Positions 53,475-64,000 of a stretch of DNA of 64,000 nt are shown one piece after another (position 1 is the stretch's first letter; each line of letters starts with the position of its first letter). Both the position numbers and the translations under genes were made by a program. The stretch is from Tenebrio molitor (Eukaryota; Arthropoda; Insecta; Coleoptera; Tenebrionidae), in the NCBI RefSeq assembly GCF_963966145.1, contig NC_091049.1, forward strand, positions 7,316,001 to 7,380,000, in the 5' to 3' direction. The notes below the pieces were generated by a model. It was not told where the DNA came from. It did no database searches and saw nothing but the letters and a program-made list of their open reading frames with translations.

Positions 53475-56400
53475 ATGCCTGAGTTAGCAGAATTAATACT
53501 CAAGAAAAATCAAACAATAGCTCAGCTTAACAGAATATCAAAATTTGTTGCATCATTCCCACCAGGTGATAATGTAAACAAAATTAAATCACGCATGTCA
53601 GCCCTAGATGATCTCTACAAGGAGTTCAGGGAGGTTCAATACCAAATTGAATTAATTGACAATACCGCATCAGAGACAAACGATCGCGAAACGTTTGAAG
53701 ATTCATATTTCGATACAAAGAGCATGATGCAATCTGTCATGTCCAAGATACTTCACAGGAAGTCAATGTAAATTTACCACAGTTTAGTGGGTCTTATTCA
53801 GAATGGATCTCGTTTCATGACACATTCAACAAAGGTTTAAACGATATTAGACGCTTTCATTACTTAAAGGGAGTTCTTAAGGGTGAAGCTTTAAAATGCA
53901 TTGAATCTTTAAAAATATCAGGGGCCAATTATGCAATCGCTTGGGACACACTCAAAAAACGATACAAAAATACAAGACTCATTGTGCAAGAACATGTTCA
54001 AGCCATACTTAATGCACCTCCTCTCAACAAAACCATATATTCAGGTCTAAGACAATTATTAGACACCGTCATTTCCAATTTAGAGGCGCTTAAGGTTCTA
54101 AACATCAACACAAATTCATGGGATCCATTAATTGTCCCAATAATTACACAAAAACTGGATTTTCCAACAAAAAGGGAATGGGAAGCAAAATTGAATTCAG
54201 AAATTCCGAAATTGGCAGACCTTCAAGACTTTTTAAATAATAAATGCAATCTTTTAGAGTCGCTAAATTCAGGTAATCAAAAATTACAATCGTCGCAGCA
54301 CAAAACGCATGCAATTGCCAATCACGCTTCTGCGAATGATAAACTCACTTGTTCGTTTTGCAAAAAGGGTCATTTCATTTTCCAGTGTGCTGATTTTTTA
54401 AAGTTAGCAGTAACTGAACGATTTAACCAAGTTAAACGTTTAAACTTGTGTGTGACTTGCTTAAAACACAATCATTCAGCCCTAAATCGCAAGTCAGGTT
54501 CTTGCAAAGAATGTAACAAAAAACATAACACACTTCTGCATTTTAACAAATCCAATCAAACAATAATCGAAACACCTCAGACAATCGAAACAATACAACA
54601 ACCATCGTCAACGGAACCTTTAGTTGTTACAAACCATTGTCAATTTGATAAGCCATATGTATTACTATCGACTGCACAAATTCACGTCGAAGACATTCAT
54701 GGCAAATATACGTGCCGAGTACTGTTAGATGTAGGTTCGCAGTTAAACTTTATTTCTAGTACTTTGTGCAAACTTTTAAACGTCCCGTTAAGGCATACCA
54801 AACTAACAGTTTCGGGAATTAACAATACAGGCAACACCATTTCACATTCTGCAGATATTAAATTCAAATCACGATTCAGTAAATTTTCCAAAAAACAGCA
54901 ATTCTTCGTAGTTGACAAGGTGACGGAAAACTTGCCGGCACAAACGTTTTCTTCAAACGCGTTAAATTTACCACAATCACTCCAATTAGCAGATCCTCAC
55001 TTTAATGTCTCGGGACCCATCGACATGTTAATGGGAGCCCAATTATTCTGGCAAATTTTAAACAAAGGTCAAATCTCATTAGGGCACAACAAGCCTGTTT
55101 TACAACAAACACATTTGGGCTGGATAATTGGCGGCGCCTTGAACATTAGCCCGGAACAAAACAGCTTAAATCATCTGGTGACCAATTGTCACATTGGTGC
55201 AGACATCCTCCATAAACAAGTCGAACGGTTTTTCCAAATTGAGGATTTCGGCAATAAACGAAATCTTTCGTCGGAAGAAATCCTTTGTGAAGAGCACTTT
55301 CGGCAAAATTACAGACGGGACCTAGACGGGCGGTTTATGGTACAATTGCCTTTCAAAAACGATACAACCCCGTTAGGAAATTCCTTGCAGACGGCGACGA
55401 AACGGTTTATTGCTTTGGAGACCAAACTTCAAAGAGACCCCGCGCTGAGAAACAGTTATTCAGATTTCATTCATGAATACCTGGCACTTGACCACATGGA
55501 AAGGGTACCAGGTAGTCAAATAGAAACCGACAAGTGTTACTATATGCCTCATCATGCAGTAATCAAGGAACACTCAATCAGTACAAAAACACGCGTAGTT
55601 TTCGACGCATCCGCCCAAACAACAAATGGTATTAGTCTGAATGATCAATTAATGATAGGTCCTACGTTGCAAGAGGATTTGTTTAGCATTTTGACTAGAT
55701 TCAGAACATATCAATACGTACTCAGTAGCGATATAGCTAAAATGTTTAGACAAATTTTAATGCAAGAGTCACATCGAGATTATCAAAGAATATTATGGCG
55801 TGATGATCAGTCAAAACCTCTAGAAATGTATAGACTCAAAACCGTCACATACGGTACAGCATGCGCTCCATTTTTGGCCGTGAGATCATTGCAACAACTA
55901 GCGCATGAAAATATTCAAAAATATTCATTAGCCAGTAAAATAATCCTAAGAGACTTCTACATGGATGATTTATTGACAGGTACAAATTCATTAAACGAAG
56001 CGATTCAAATACGCGATGAAATTACATCAATCTTAAAAGGCGGCGGCTTTCAGTTGTGCAAGTGGGCGTCGAACTGTGCCGAACTTTTGCCAAAATCAAC
56101 CGATTCATCCGAAATTTCAAAATTTATAACACTAGATTTGCAAGCAGACACAAAAACGTTAGGGTTGTTGTGGAATTGCGCGACTGACAAACTCAAATAC
56201 AACATTTCCGATTTTTCTACAAATCCAGTTACAAAACGCGGAATTCTATCCATAATTGCTCAGATTTATGATTTAATTGGCCTTATTAGTCCTATTGTCG
56301 TGCGGGCAAAAATCATTTTACAAAATCTTTGGAGTTTAAACTTAGATTGGGACGATCAAGTTCCACCTTCGATCGAGAATCTGTGGTCACAGTTTCTAAC

Positions 56401-58536
56401 AGATTTAAGGCACTTACCCAATTTGCAAATTCCTCGAAAGGTTATAATTTCTTCACCCGCGGTCGTAATAGAATTACATGGCTTCTGCGATGCTTCCATT
56501 CAAGCATATGGAGCATGTGTATATATTAGATCAATTGATCAGCATAACAACATAAATGTACATTTGTTGTGTGCGAAATCGCGTGTCGCACCACTAAAGC
56601 CCATATCTCTGCCAAGATTGGAGTTATGTGGCGCGTTATTATTAACCCGGTTAGTTGCGAGAATATCAAAAACATTAAATTTAAATCTTCAAAAACAGTA
56701 TTATTGGACAGACTCGAGCATTGTATTGGCTTGGATATCGGCGAACGCAAATAGCTGGCAAACATTTGTCGCTAATAGAATCTCGGAGATTCAAGACACA
56801 ACAACAAGAGCTGATTGGAATCACGTTAGATCAAAGGATAACCCGGCCGATATTGTTTCAAGGGGTATGTCCCCAAAAGAGTTAATGAATTCAGATTTAT
56901 GGTGGCACGGACCCGCATGGCTACGAACTCCTTCTGAGAACTGGCCCAAGTCTTATCCCGATCAGACTCAATCGGTCCCAGAAAAACGCAAAATAACGCT
57001 TGTTGCTACAACGGCCACACCAGAATTTGAGACGTTAACAAAATTTTCATCATTCTCCAAATTGCAGCGCGTCATAGCCTTATGTTTAAGATTCATACAC
57101 AATTGTCACCACAAAACAAACAAGGTTTCAGGTTTTTTAACTTGCGACGAATTAAACAAAGCCAGAGTTGCAATTCTGAAAATAATTCAACGCCAACATT
57201 TTAATACCGAATTAACTGATTTAAAGAATAACAAAACCATCAGAAAGGACAGTAAATTAATAGCATTAAGTCCATTTCTATCAAAGGAAGGCTTAATCAG
57301 AGTGGGTGGTAGATTAACACATGCACCGATTAACTTCAACCAAAAATTCCCGATAGTTTTACCTGCAAATCACTACATAACGGAGCTTATTGTAAGACAG
57401 GAGCACGAGCGGCAATTGCATGCTGGGCCACAGGCGACATTGTGTTCAATCAGACAAGTCTACTGGCCCATCTCAGGTCGCAACACAGTCAGAAAAATAA
57501 TTCACAGATGTGTAAAGTGTTTTAAGGCGAATCCCAAAGGATTAACGCAAAAATGGGCGACTTACCTGTTGACAGATTGCAACCTGCTCGTCCCTTTATC
57601 AAAACCGGTATAGATTATGCAGGACCAATATATTTAAAGACTGGAACCTCACGCAGTAAACAAAGAGTTAAGGCCTACATAGCTTTGTTCATTTGTTTCA
57701 CCACTAAGGCCATACATATTGAATTAGTGGACGATTTGACTACAGAATTCTTCCTGAACGCATTGAAGAGATTCATCTCGCGACGCGGACATGTCGCAGA
57801 AATTTATTCGGATAATGCAACAAATTTTACAGGTGCCAGTCGAGAACTAAAACTTTTATTAAATTCATCAAAATGTCAAAATTTAATTAGTCAGGAAATG
57901 AATAATGTAAATATCCGTTGGCACTTCATTCCACCGCGATCACCTCACTTCGGAGGTTTATGGGAGTCAGGTATAAAATCTATTAAATATCACCTCAAAA
58001 GAGTAATTGGTGACACATCAGTCACGTATGAAGAGATGTATACGCTTTTAACACGCGTGGAAGCTTGTCTAAACTCACGTCCTCTTACTCCTATGAGTCC
58101 AGATCCTACAGATTTTTCCGTCCTGACACCTGCTCATTTTCTCATCGGCGAACCCATGACGGCGCCATTGGAGCCCAATCTCGAAGAATTGAAGATAAAC
58201 AGATTATCACGTTGGCAACGCATCGAACAATTGCGGCAACAATTCTGGCGCAGATGGATTCGAGAATACATCCCGCAACTACAATTACGTCCAAAGGGTC
58301 AACGCATCACCAACGACAACGTTCAACCAGGAGATATGGTGTTGATCAAAGAAGACAACGTCGTACCACTACATTGGCCTCTTGGTAGGGTCGTCCAGGT
58401 CCATCCAGGACACGACGGTGTTGTTAGAGTGGTGTCAGTTAAAACAGCAAAAGGTGTGTACAATGAAAAATTTGAGAAATCTGATTGGCCGACAGCTGTG
58501 CGTTTTTATATTGTAGGTACACGGGCCGATGATTAA
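53475..58536 (+). pseudogene. BEL/Pao gag-pol, complete order, two frameshifts
   Basis: Gag opens at ATG 53475 (MPELAELILKKNQTIAQL). A shift near 53740 moves the frame; it is then open to 57613. In order: gag, Cys/His cluster (CSFCKKGHFIFQC), protease (LLDVGS), RT with FYMDDLL, RNase H (HGFCDASIQAYGA), and an HHCC integrase finger. A missing base in an A-run near 57549 shifts into the last frame (to 58536) with catalytic integrase residues in IDYAGP, YSDNATNF and GLWESGIK, and a C-terminal WPLGRVV-type tail. All catalytic residues I can see are present, so inactivation is recent or partial. The 3' LTR is missing, so the copy is truncated after its stop codon. Confidence 0.9.
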
Positions 58537-58649
58537 CGATGTCTATCTCCGCGCAACGGCATAATTATTTTGTCCGCAGCTCTGTCGAATAATATTTGAA
58601 GTTTGAAGGGACGCCGAATATTAGCGTTTTTTTTTGTGGTCGTCGGAAA

Positions 58650-58785
58650 AATATCGTGTATACCACGTGTTGAAAATTCGATTTCACACTCGTTTGCTTA
58701 AGCCACGCGCCTACGGCTTGTGGCTCAATTCTGCAAACTCGTGTGAAATCTTTCATTTTCAACTCTTTATATACAATATACTATT
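58650..58785. repeat. Long palindrome 9 with GC-rich apex
   Basis: Arms GTTGAAAATTCGATTTCACA and TGTGAAATCTTTCATTTTCAAC, second pair AAGCCAC/GTGGCT, apex GCGCCTACGGCTTG, right end AATATACTATTTTG. Confidence 0.75.
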
Positions 58786-58789
58786 TTGA

Positions 58790-59275
58790 ATTTCAACTAC
58801 CAATGTGTTCCCTAAATCCAGAATTTTTAAATTTTTAAAAAGAGATTGCGGTACTATTCCCGTTGCTGAAATTGTAAGTGGTAAAATAGAAATTTTTTCT
58901 AAACTCCAAAGATTTCTCATAGCAACGGAGTGCTGTAAATATTTATTAATTTTTGTGTTATATGTCTGTGTTATATTATGGGAATTCGGAACAGCTATAT
59001 CTAAAAGATATCCTTGCTTTTGTTGTTTATTTAAAATAATAATGTCTGGTCATTTTCTAAACAACTTTCTGGTTTATAAATATAATGTGGTTGTGTATCC
59101 TTTAATAAGTTGAATTTAACTGCTAAATTCATGTGTATAATTTTAGCGAATATATCATGACGTTTTTTATATTCGTTTTGAGCCAAAACGGTGAAAGAAG
59201 AAATGATGTGTTCAATGGTTTCCCCTTCAGTTCCGCAAATTCTACATTTATCGATGATCGACTGTAAACTAACTA
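58790..59275 (-). pseudogene. R2/R4-like LINE fragment, third copy
   Basis: The minus strand repeats the coding pattern of 34850-35400: zinc finger region near 59240, then the endonuclease and C-terminus, with an internal deletion of about 80 bp near 59050 that removes part of the nuclease core, and it stops before the 3' UTR tail. Stops and shifts are present. Confidence 0.65.
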
Positions 59276-59746
59276 TATTTAATAGGTATGTACATTATTT
59301 ACATAAAACAATGGAAAAGGAGAAAACTCGAAAGTAACTTAATTTTAAACAGCATAAAGGAGTGATAACTAAAGGACATACCTAAATGTGTGGATAGGTA
59401 TGTAGGTATGTAGGTACAGTTGCGGCCGTTGAAAACTCAGACACTTTGACAACGCCAAATGGGATTGAAAGTGACGTTACTCAAAATGTCACTCAAACAT
59501 TGGGTGGTATGAATAAAAGTGAGTGTATACTTCATTCTCTAAAATGTGGAGTATAGACTCCCAATCCTAATAATAAAATATGAGTATCACCTCGAGGCAG
59601 GAGTACATACTCTTATGTAAAATTTGGTATGAGTAGTTACTCTATTTTTATAAGAATAAAATATTTGTTCATGCTCAAATTTGTGAGTAGATTCTCATGT
59701 TCAGTTGAGTCTGGTCCGTTGCCGACTCCACATCGAAAATTTCGAA
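59276..59746. other. Interval before the Harbinger transposase
   Basis: A short TATGTAGG microsatellite at 59398-59415, then non-coding sequence. GCGGCCGTTGAAAACTC near 59423 might be a transposon end but I cannot pair it. Confidence 0.35.
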
Positions 59747-60752
59747 ATGGCGGAGTTCATAAATCCGATAGTGCGCAGAAGAAAATTCTATAACGTGCGA
59801 AAATTGACTTGTACTCGAGACTACAAATCTTTGTATCGATTTGATGAAGTAAATGTTCAATGGATGGCAACATATTTTATGGGACAAGAGAAGAACGAGA
59901 AAAGAGGCGGTGCTTTATCAAATGTCGATAAGCTTAAAATATTTTTGAGATGCGTGGGTGATCCAGGTTTCCAGACAGGAGTTGCTGAAGATATAAGCAT
60001 CCACCAAACAACTGTATCGAAAATTATTGTCGAAATAATGGATAAGATTTTACCAAAAGCATCAACTTGGATAAAATTTGCTCAAACTGAAGCAGAAATA
60101 CAGAATGCCAAAAGAGAATGGCTAGATAAATACAATTTTCCAGCAGCAATAGGTGTTATCGATTGTACACACATTAGAATTGTCAAGCCCTCGGTACATG
60201 GGGATGAGTATATTAACAGGAAGGGGTTTCCAAGTATAAATGTGCAAGCCACTTGCAATAGTGAAGAGTGGTTCACTAGTGTCCACGTATCTTGGCCAGG
60301 ATCTGTACATGATGCAAGAATCTGGCGAAACTCGGACACAAAAAGAGTAATGGAAGAAAATCGAGAAAAGGCATTACTTTTAGGAGATGAAGGGTATTGC
60401 ACCTTGGTTAATGACACCTTTTAAAAATCCTCAAACTCCCGAAGAAAGGGCTTACAACAAATTATTTACCAAAGAGAGAGTCATTATTGAAAGATGTTTT
60501 GGACAACTAAAGCAAAGATTCCCAGTGTTACAGTACAAAGTTCGATTAGCACTAAAATCAGTACCAAAATTGATTATTTGTTGTTTTATTTTACACAACA
60601 TTGCCAAATATTTAAAAGATGAAATGGAACTACTGCAGCAAATTGACCTTGAAGAGAATGAAATCCAAGAAGAACCTATGAATAACATCCGTTTTCGTGG
60701 CCAACAAAAAAGACGAGAAATAGCTTATATCATCTACGAGCAAAATTTATAG
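59747..60752 (+). pseudogene. PIF/Harbinger-type DDE transposase, one frameshift
   Basis: From ATG 59747 (MAEFINPIVRRRKF) the frame runs to about 60395, where one extra T shifts it; coding continues to 60752. Total about 334 residues, near the family size. Helix-turn-helix: IFLRCVGDPGFQTGVAEDIS and HQTTVSKII. Catalytic residues: D in GVIDCTHIRI, D in GSVHDARIW, E in VIIERCFGQLK. The family (HARBI1-like) normally also needs a Myb-like partner protein; I see none nearby. Apart from the shift the gene looks intact. No paired terminal repeats were found, and the right side is cut by the 2-kb unit at 60908. Confidence 0.85.
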
Positions 60753-60907
60753 GAGCTTTGAAGATGTAATCATAATTTTGATGAAAGTATGAAGTACATA
60801 GTTTTTTCAATGTTGTGGACCGAATTCATAGTTATTATAATGTTTATTGATTAAATTAAAAAATTAAACGAAAACGTTTATTCCTAGTTACTTTTTTTCT
60901 TATAAAT

Positions 60908-63041
60908 GTTCTTTTTGGGACCGAGTTGGCTATGATTTTTTCTTTTCATGTTGGACTAACTGATTCAGTGATGCAACGGATGCAATTTTTTTTCTGTCAG
61001 TGTCTGTTCGACATTTTCTTGCCACCGGATTGATCATTTTAATATTCGTAAGAAACTAAATGATTTGTTAAGCGTGTAAAAATAATTTAAATTTCCGTCA
61101 AAGGAACAGTCAAAATTGCCAAAATAATTTTATTACGATAAAAAATGTCTATTAAACGATTTAATTTAATTAAAAATGGACAGACCATATTTAAGAGATC
61201 CGGCAACAATGTACCTATTCAGGAAATATAACCCTAAACTGAGAACAACCTAACCTAACACAAAAAGTGTCAATTTCCTTTAGGGAATTTAGTTATCACC
61301 GAGGTACTGCCAACAAAATCACTAGATGGTCATAGCCAACTCGGTCCCAAAAATATCGTGAATGCCTTATACATGACAAGTGACATTTCGCTAGTACAGT
61401 GGCGAGCACGGAATTTCGCACACATTGGACATTTCACTGACTTAATTTTATTAAAATGAGATACTGGCGGCAGTTTCGTGACAGTTTAGGTGAAACATCA
61501 GTCATGATCACATATATCATGCGTATCCCACCTCATTATTGATTATAATGACAATAAAGCTTAGACTAGATAGTTTTTTTTTAATGACGTACAAATTGGC
61601 GTGCGAAATTCCGTGCTCCCCACTGTACATTGCAACAAATTGCTGCTTTTTTTTTTGAATTATAACTTATAGGTCCTATTTAGAAAATAAAGATATTCCA
61701 TGAATTCATTAGTTTTTATTGCTCAATTGTTTTCTTGCTAATTCAATCTGTAAGTCTAATATTTTTCCTTTCATGTTCTTCTCTTTTCTCTTTAAGTGTA
61801 GGATGTTATTTTATACAACTTTTGTTTTAGATTTATAAAATTATTCCTTCACTTGAAAGGTTGGATTTGGCTTTTTTGGTCGCAATCTTTTATTAATCGG
61901 ATGTTTTAATTTGGCGCTGCTCCACTAGCAAAATGTAAAATTCAGACTGTAAACAAAAATTAAAATACTCGAAATATATTTCAAAGTCCGAGGGAAACAG
62001 TTGCGAGTTACCAAAACTTTCAAACGTTTACTGTAAAATTCCCTAGGAAAATGACCACGTAAACACGGTGGATGATTCGTTTTCGAACTAATGCAAATTT
62101 TAACTAATGTTTCGATAGTCCGCGTTTATGAAATGCAGTCTCCTTTATTTTAGCTTTAATGTCGCATTTTATTAAAGGAGACTTTAGGGTCGGATTATGA
62201 AACCGGCCGTTACACTCACAATTTAAATAATAGGTACCATAGTAATTAATAACAGATTAAACGCACAAAACAGAAACAAAAGACGATACATTAAACGGTT
62301 AGGAGCAGACGAGCATTTGAAATAGACTATTTCTTTAAGTGAATGCCCAGTAGCAAACTCCGCCTATTTTCATACAACTCATAAAGTATCAATTCTATTA
62401 TGACTAACACAGTCGCCAAAAACACAATGTTTAACTGCACCGTAATACTTTGCCTTAACTTTACCCATTTTAAACAGTTTTGAAGACTTTATTATCATTA
62501 TTTTTATTATTAATATTGTGAGGTTAGGTCACAAGCTGATATGTATCTGACAGGAGTTGTATGAAAAATGGCGCATGCGTGTTCTAAACCTGCGCCGTGA
62601 AATACCCTATTAAGCAATTAAACTACGCAAACGCAAACTCTTGACTCCTTCTGGCAAACTCAGTCTAGCAGCGCTGCAGGCTGGAGCGGTCACCGGCCAA
62701 ATTAACTCTGGCCGGGTTTCTGTGAAACGAACTAAGCTATCCATTACAAGTTACAACCATATAACTATAAAGAGATATAATGCGCCTTGTGCCCAATTTT
62801 TCTTGCCAACATTATGAGACAAAAAACATATCGCTGTACTGCACTACTCATGCGCACTTGTGGGCAATCTCAAAGAGTAAGATCACACTTGTGTTTTGTT
62901 TCACTTAGATGGCTATAACTTAAATTGTTTTCTTGCTCATGCGCATTTGTGGACAGTCTCAAAGAGTGAGATGACACTTGTGTTTTGTTTCACTTAGATG
63001 GCAAGACCGCAAGACTTTCTACGCATAGGGAAGGTATAGTT
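60908..63041 (-). repeat. 2-kb duplicated unit, copy 2 (inverted)
   Basis: Reverse complement of 20658-22621 with few differences apart from the 229-bp MITE at 61397-61625. It ends at CTATACC... next to TTTTGTTGCG at 63041. Confidence 0.85.
61397..61625. mobile_element. TA-flanked MITE (229 bp) in copy 2 only
   Basis: Ends CAGTGGCGAGCACGGAATTT and the complement finishing GCTCCCCACTG with TA at 61395-61396 and 61626-61627. Copy 1 has TATGTA at the site instead. Confidence 0.85.
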
Positions 63042-63156
63042 TTGTTGCGTTACACTTGGTTCACTAAGACGGGAACTGGACTGCTGAACTGAACTGCCGG
63101 GTGTGATGCTGGGGTGGAATTTGATTCCTCCTGGTGCCTCACAGAGCGGTAGTCGG

Positions 63157-63472
63157 CAAAGCCAGTCGATTAATAAAGTACCGACACGATTTGACGTTTA
63201 CATAAAAGGCAACCGTAACGATATTTTCGCTGCAAGAGGCGCTGATATCGCTATTTTGACTGGCTTTGTGAACATTTGTTCACCAAAGTCCATGGATTTA
63301 TTAGTAATAATTAGTAATTTATTAGTAATAATTAGTAATTTATTACTAATAAATCCATGCCAAAGCCAGTCAAAATAGCGATATCAGCGCCTCTTGTAGC
63401 GAAAAAATCGTTACGGTTGCCTTTTATCTAAACGTCAAATCGTGTCGGTACTTTATTAATCGACTGGCTTTG
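63157..63472. repeat. Foldback of two inverted 112-bp units
   Basis: Units 63157-63268 and 63361-63472 are inverted and near identical; each is itself bounded by CAAAGCCAGTC and GACTGGCTTTG. The spacer is built of TTTATTAGTAATAATTAG-type repeats. A third partial start of the unit, with its GTAGTCGG flank, follows at 63475-63515. Confidence 0.85.
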
Positions 63473-63636
63473 GTAGTCGGCAAAGCCAGTAGATACATAT
63501 AAAGTACCGACACGGGTGACAGCTTCGGATGACAGCACCACTAACGATTAGAATTCCGCTCGAGGCGCTACAATCGCGAATTTATCACATTGACGCTCGA
63601 AATTTAAAAAGTCCATTTGAAAATTATTCAGCAATA

Positions 63637-63932
63637 ATGCCGTCTTGTTGTGCCCTTAATTGCAAAAGCTTTTCTGGAGTAAGCTTTTACCGAATAAAAG
63701 CCGATATAAGGCTTGGATTCTAAATATTGGACGAAGAAAATTATCTGAAAACGTTCGACTTTGCGAAGTTAGTATTTTCATACAAGAGCATTCATATCTT
63801 TAAATTTCGTACATACATAGTTTAATAAATTTCGTCTATTTTTAGAAACATTTTACCTTTGATCAGTTTGAAGGGAGGTCTGACAAAAAGGTGCTGAGAT
63901 GGAATGCGATTCCAACATATGTATTTTTTTAA
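63637..63932 (+). pseudogene. THAP-domain gene remnant, two exons, one frameshift
   Basis: Exon 1 starts at ATG 63637 (MPSCCALNCKSFSGVSFYRI), shifts by one base near 63708 and continues AWILNIGRRK...VRLCE to 63767. A donor GTTAGT begins a 78-nt intron ending TTTTTAG at 63845. Exon 2 (63846-63932) reads KHFTFDQFEG... to WNAIPTYVFF and stops. The Cys pair, the Trp, the C-x2-H pair made by joining the exons (CE/KH) and the AIPT block are the THAP zinc-finger pattern; THAP domains bind DNA and occur in P-element-like transposases and host factors. The product ends after the domain, so it is truncated or part of a mobile gene. Confidence 0.65.
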
Positions 63933-64000
63933 TATGTGAATCTGTCTTTTTCAATCATCGTTCCGTTTTGCAACAAAAAGACATTAAAATACTCCGTGAA

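Noticed and set aside
53740..53771. Programmed gag-pol frameshift in the BEL/Pao element
   Set aside because: The shift is inside gag, and the related element at 1-2693 reads through the same region in one frame.
63300..63355. CRISPR-like repeats of TTTATTAGTAATAATTAG
   Set aside because: Simple AT-rich tandem duplication in a foldback spacer; no spacers, and the genome is eukaryotic.

Overview
The window reads as a transposon-rich, AT-rich stretch of arthropod (most likely insect) nuclear genome. The evidence is the mixture of families: BEL/Pao and Gypsy LTR retrotransposons, R2/R4-type LINEs, many Tc1/mariner-like elements with TA target duplications, hAT-like and Harbinger-like elements, Polinton/Maverick remains, and short GT-AG introns. 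The species cannot be named from the sequence. I see no rRNA, tRNA or CRISPR array, and no clear single-copy host gene.

Layout. 1-3821: BEL/Pao element on the minus strand, open to the window edge but lacking its RT/RNase H block, with a hAT-like element in its LTR. 4267-6376: a small TIR element and a scrambled R2-like LINE. 7501-12918: a degraded Polinton-like unit with about 0.4-kb inverted repeats and a broken protein-primed DNA polymerase. 12919-16140: a module carrying an intact two-exon AAA-ATPase-like/PD-(D/E)XK nuclease gene. 16140-23530: tandem repeats, a small spliced ORF, a Tc1 relic and a 2-kb unit that recurs inverted at 60908-63041. 23964-29611: a nearly complete Gypsy element with matching LTRs and a 4-bp target duplication, split between gag and pol by a solo LTR. 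30028-38129: tandem palindromic units, mariner-like elements, an R2-like LINE tail and MITEs. 38374-45930: the second copy of the nuclease-gene module, inactivated by one stop codon and expanded by five insertions. 45954-52357: nested mariner-like elements, a solo Gypsy LTR and more MITEs. 52983-58536: a BEL/Pao element with two frameshifts. 58650-64000: palindrome, LINE tail, Harbinger transposase, the inverted 2-kb copy, a foldback and a spliced THAP-domain gene remnant.

Two things stand out. First, two paralogous copies of an ATPase-nuclease gene share a 99-nt intron and about 3.2 kb of flanking module; one is intact, one is dead, and the intact one abuts the Polinton-like inverted repeat. 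Second, ten otherwise different long palindromes share one architecture: outer ends resembling TATACTA, a stem of roughly 50-70 bp and a small GC-rich hairpin at the apex. Paired copies also give natural before/after comparisons, including an apparent Tc1-type excision footprint at 22127-22132.
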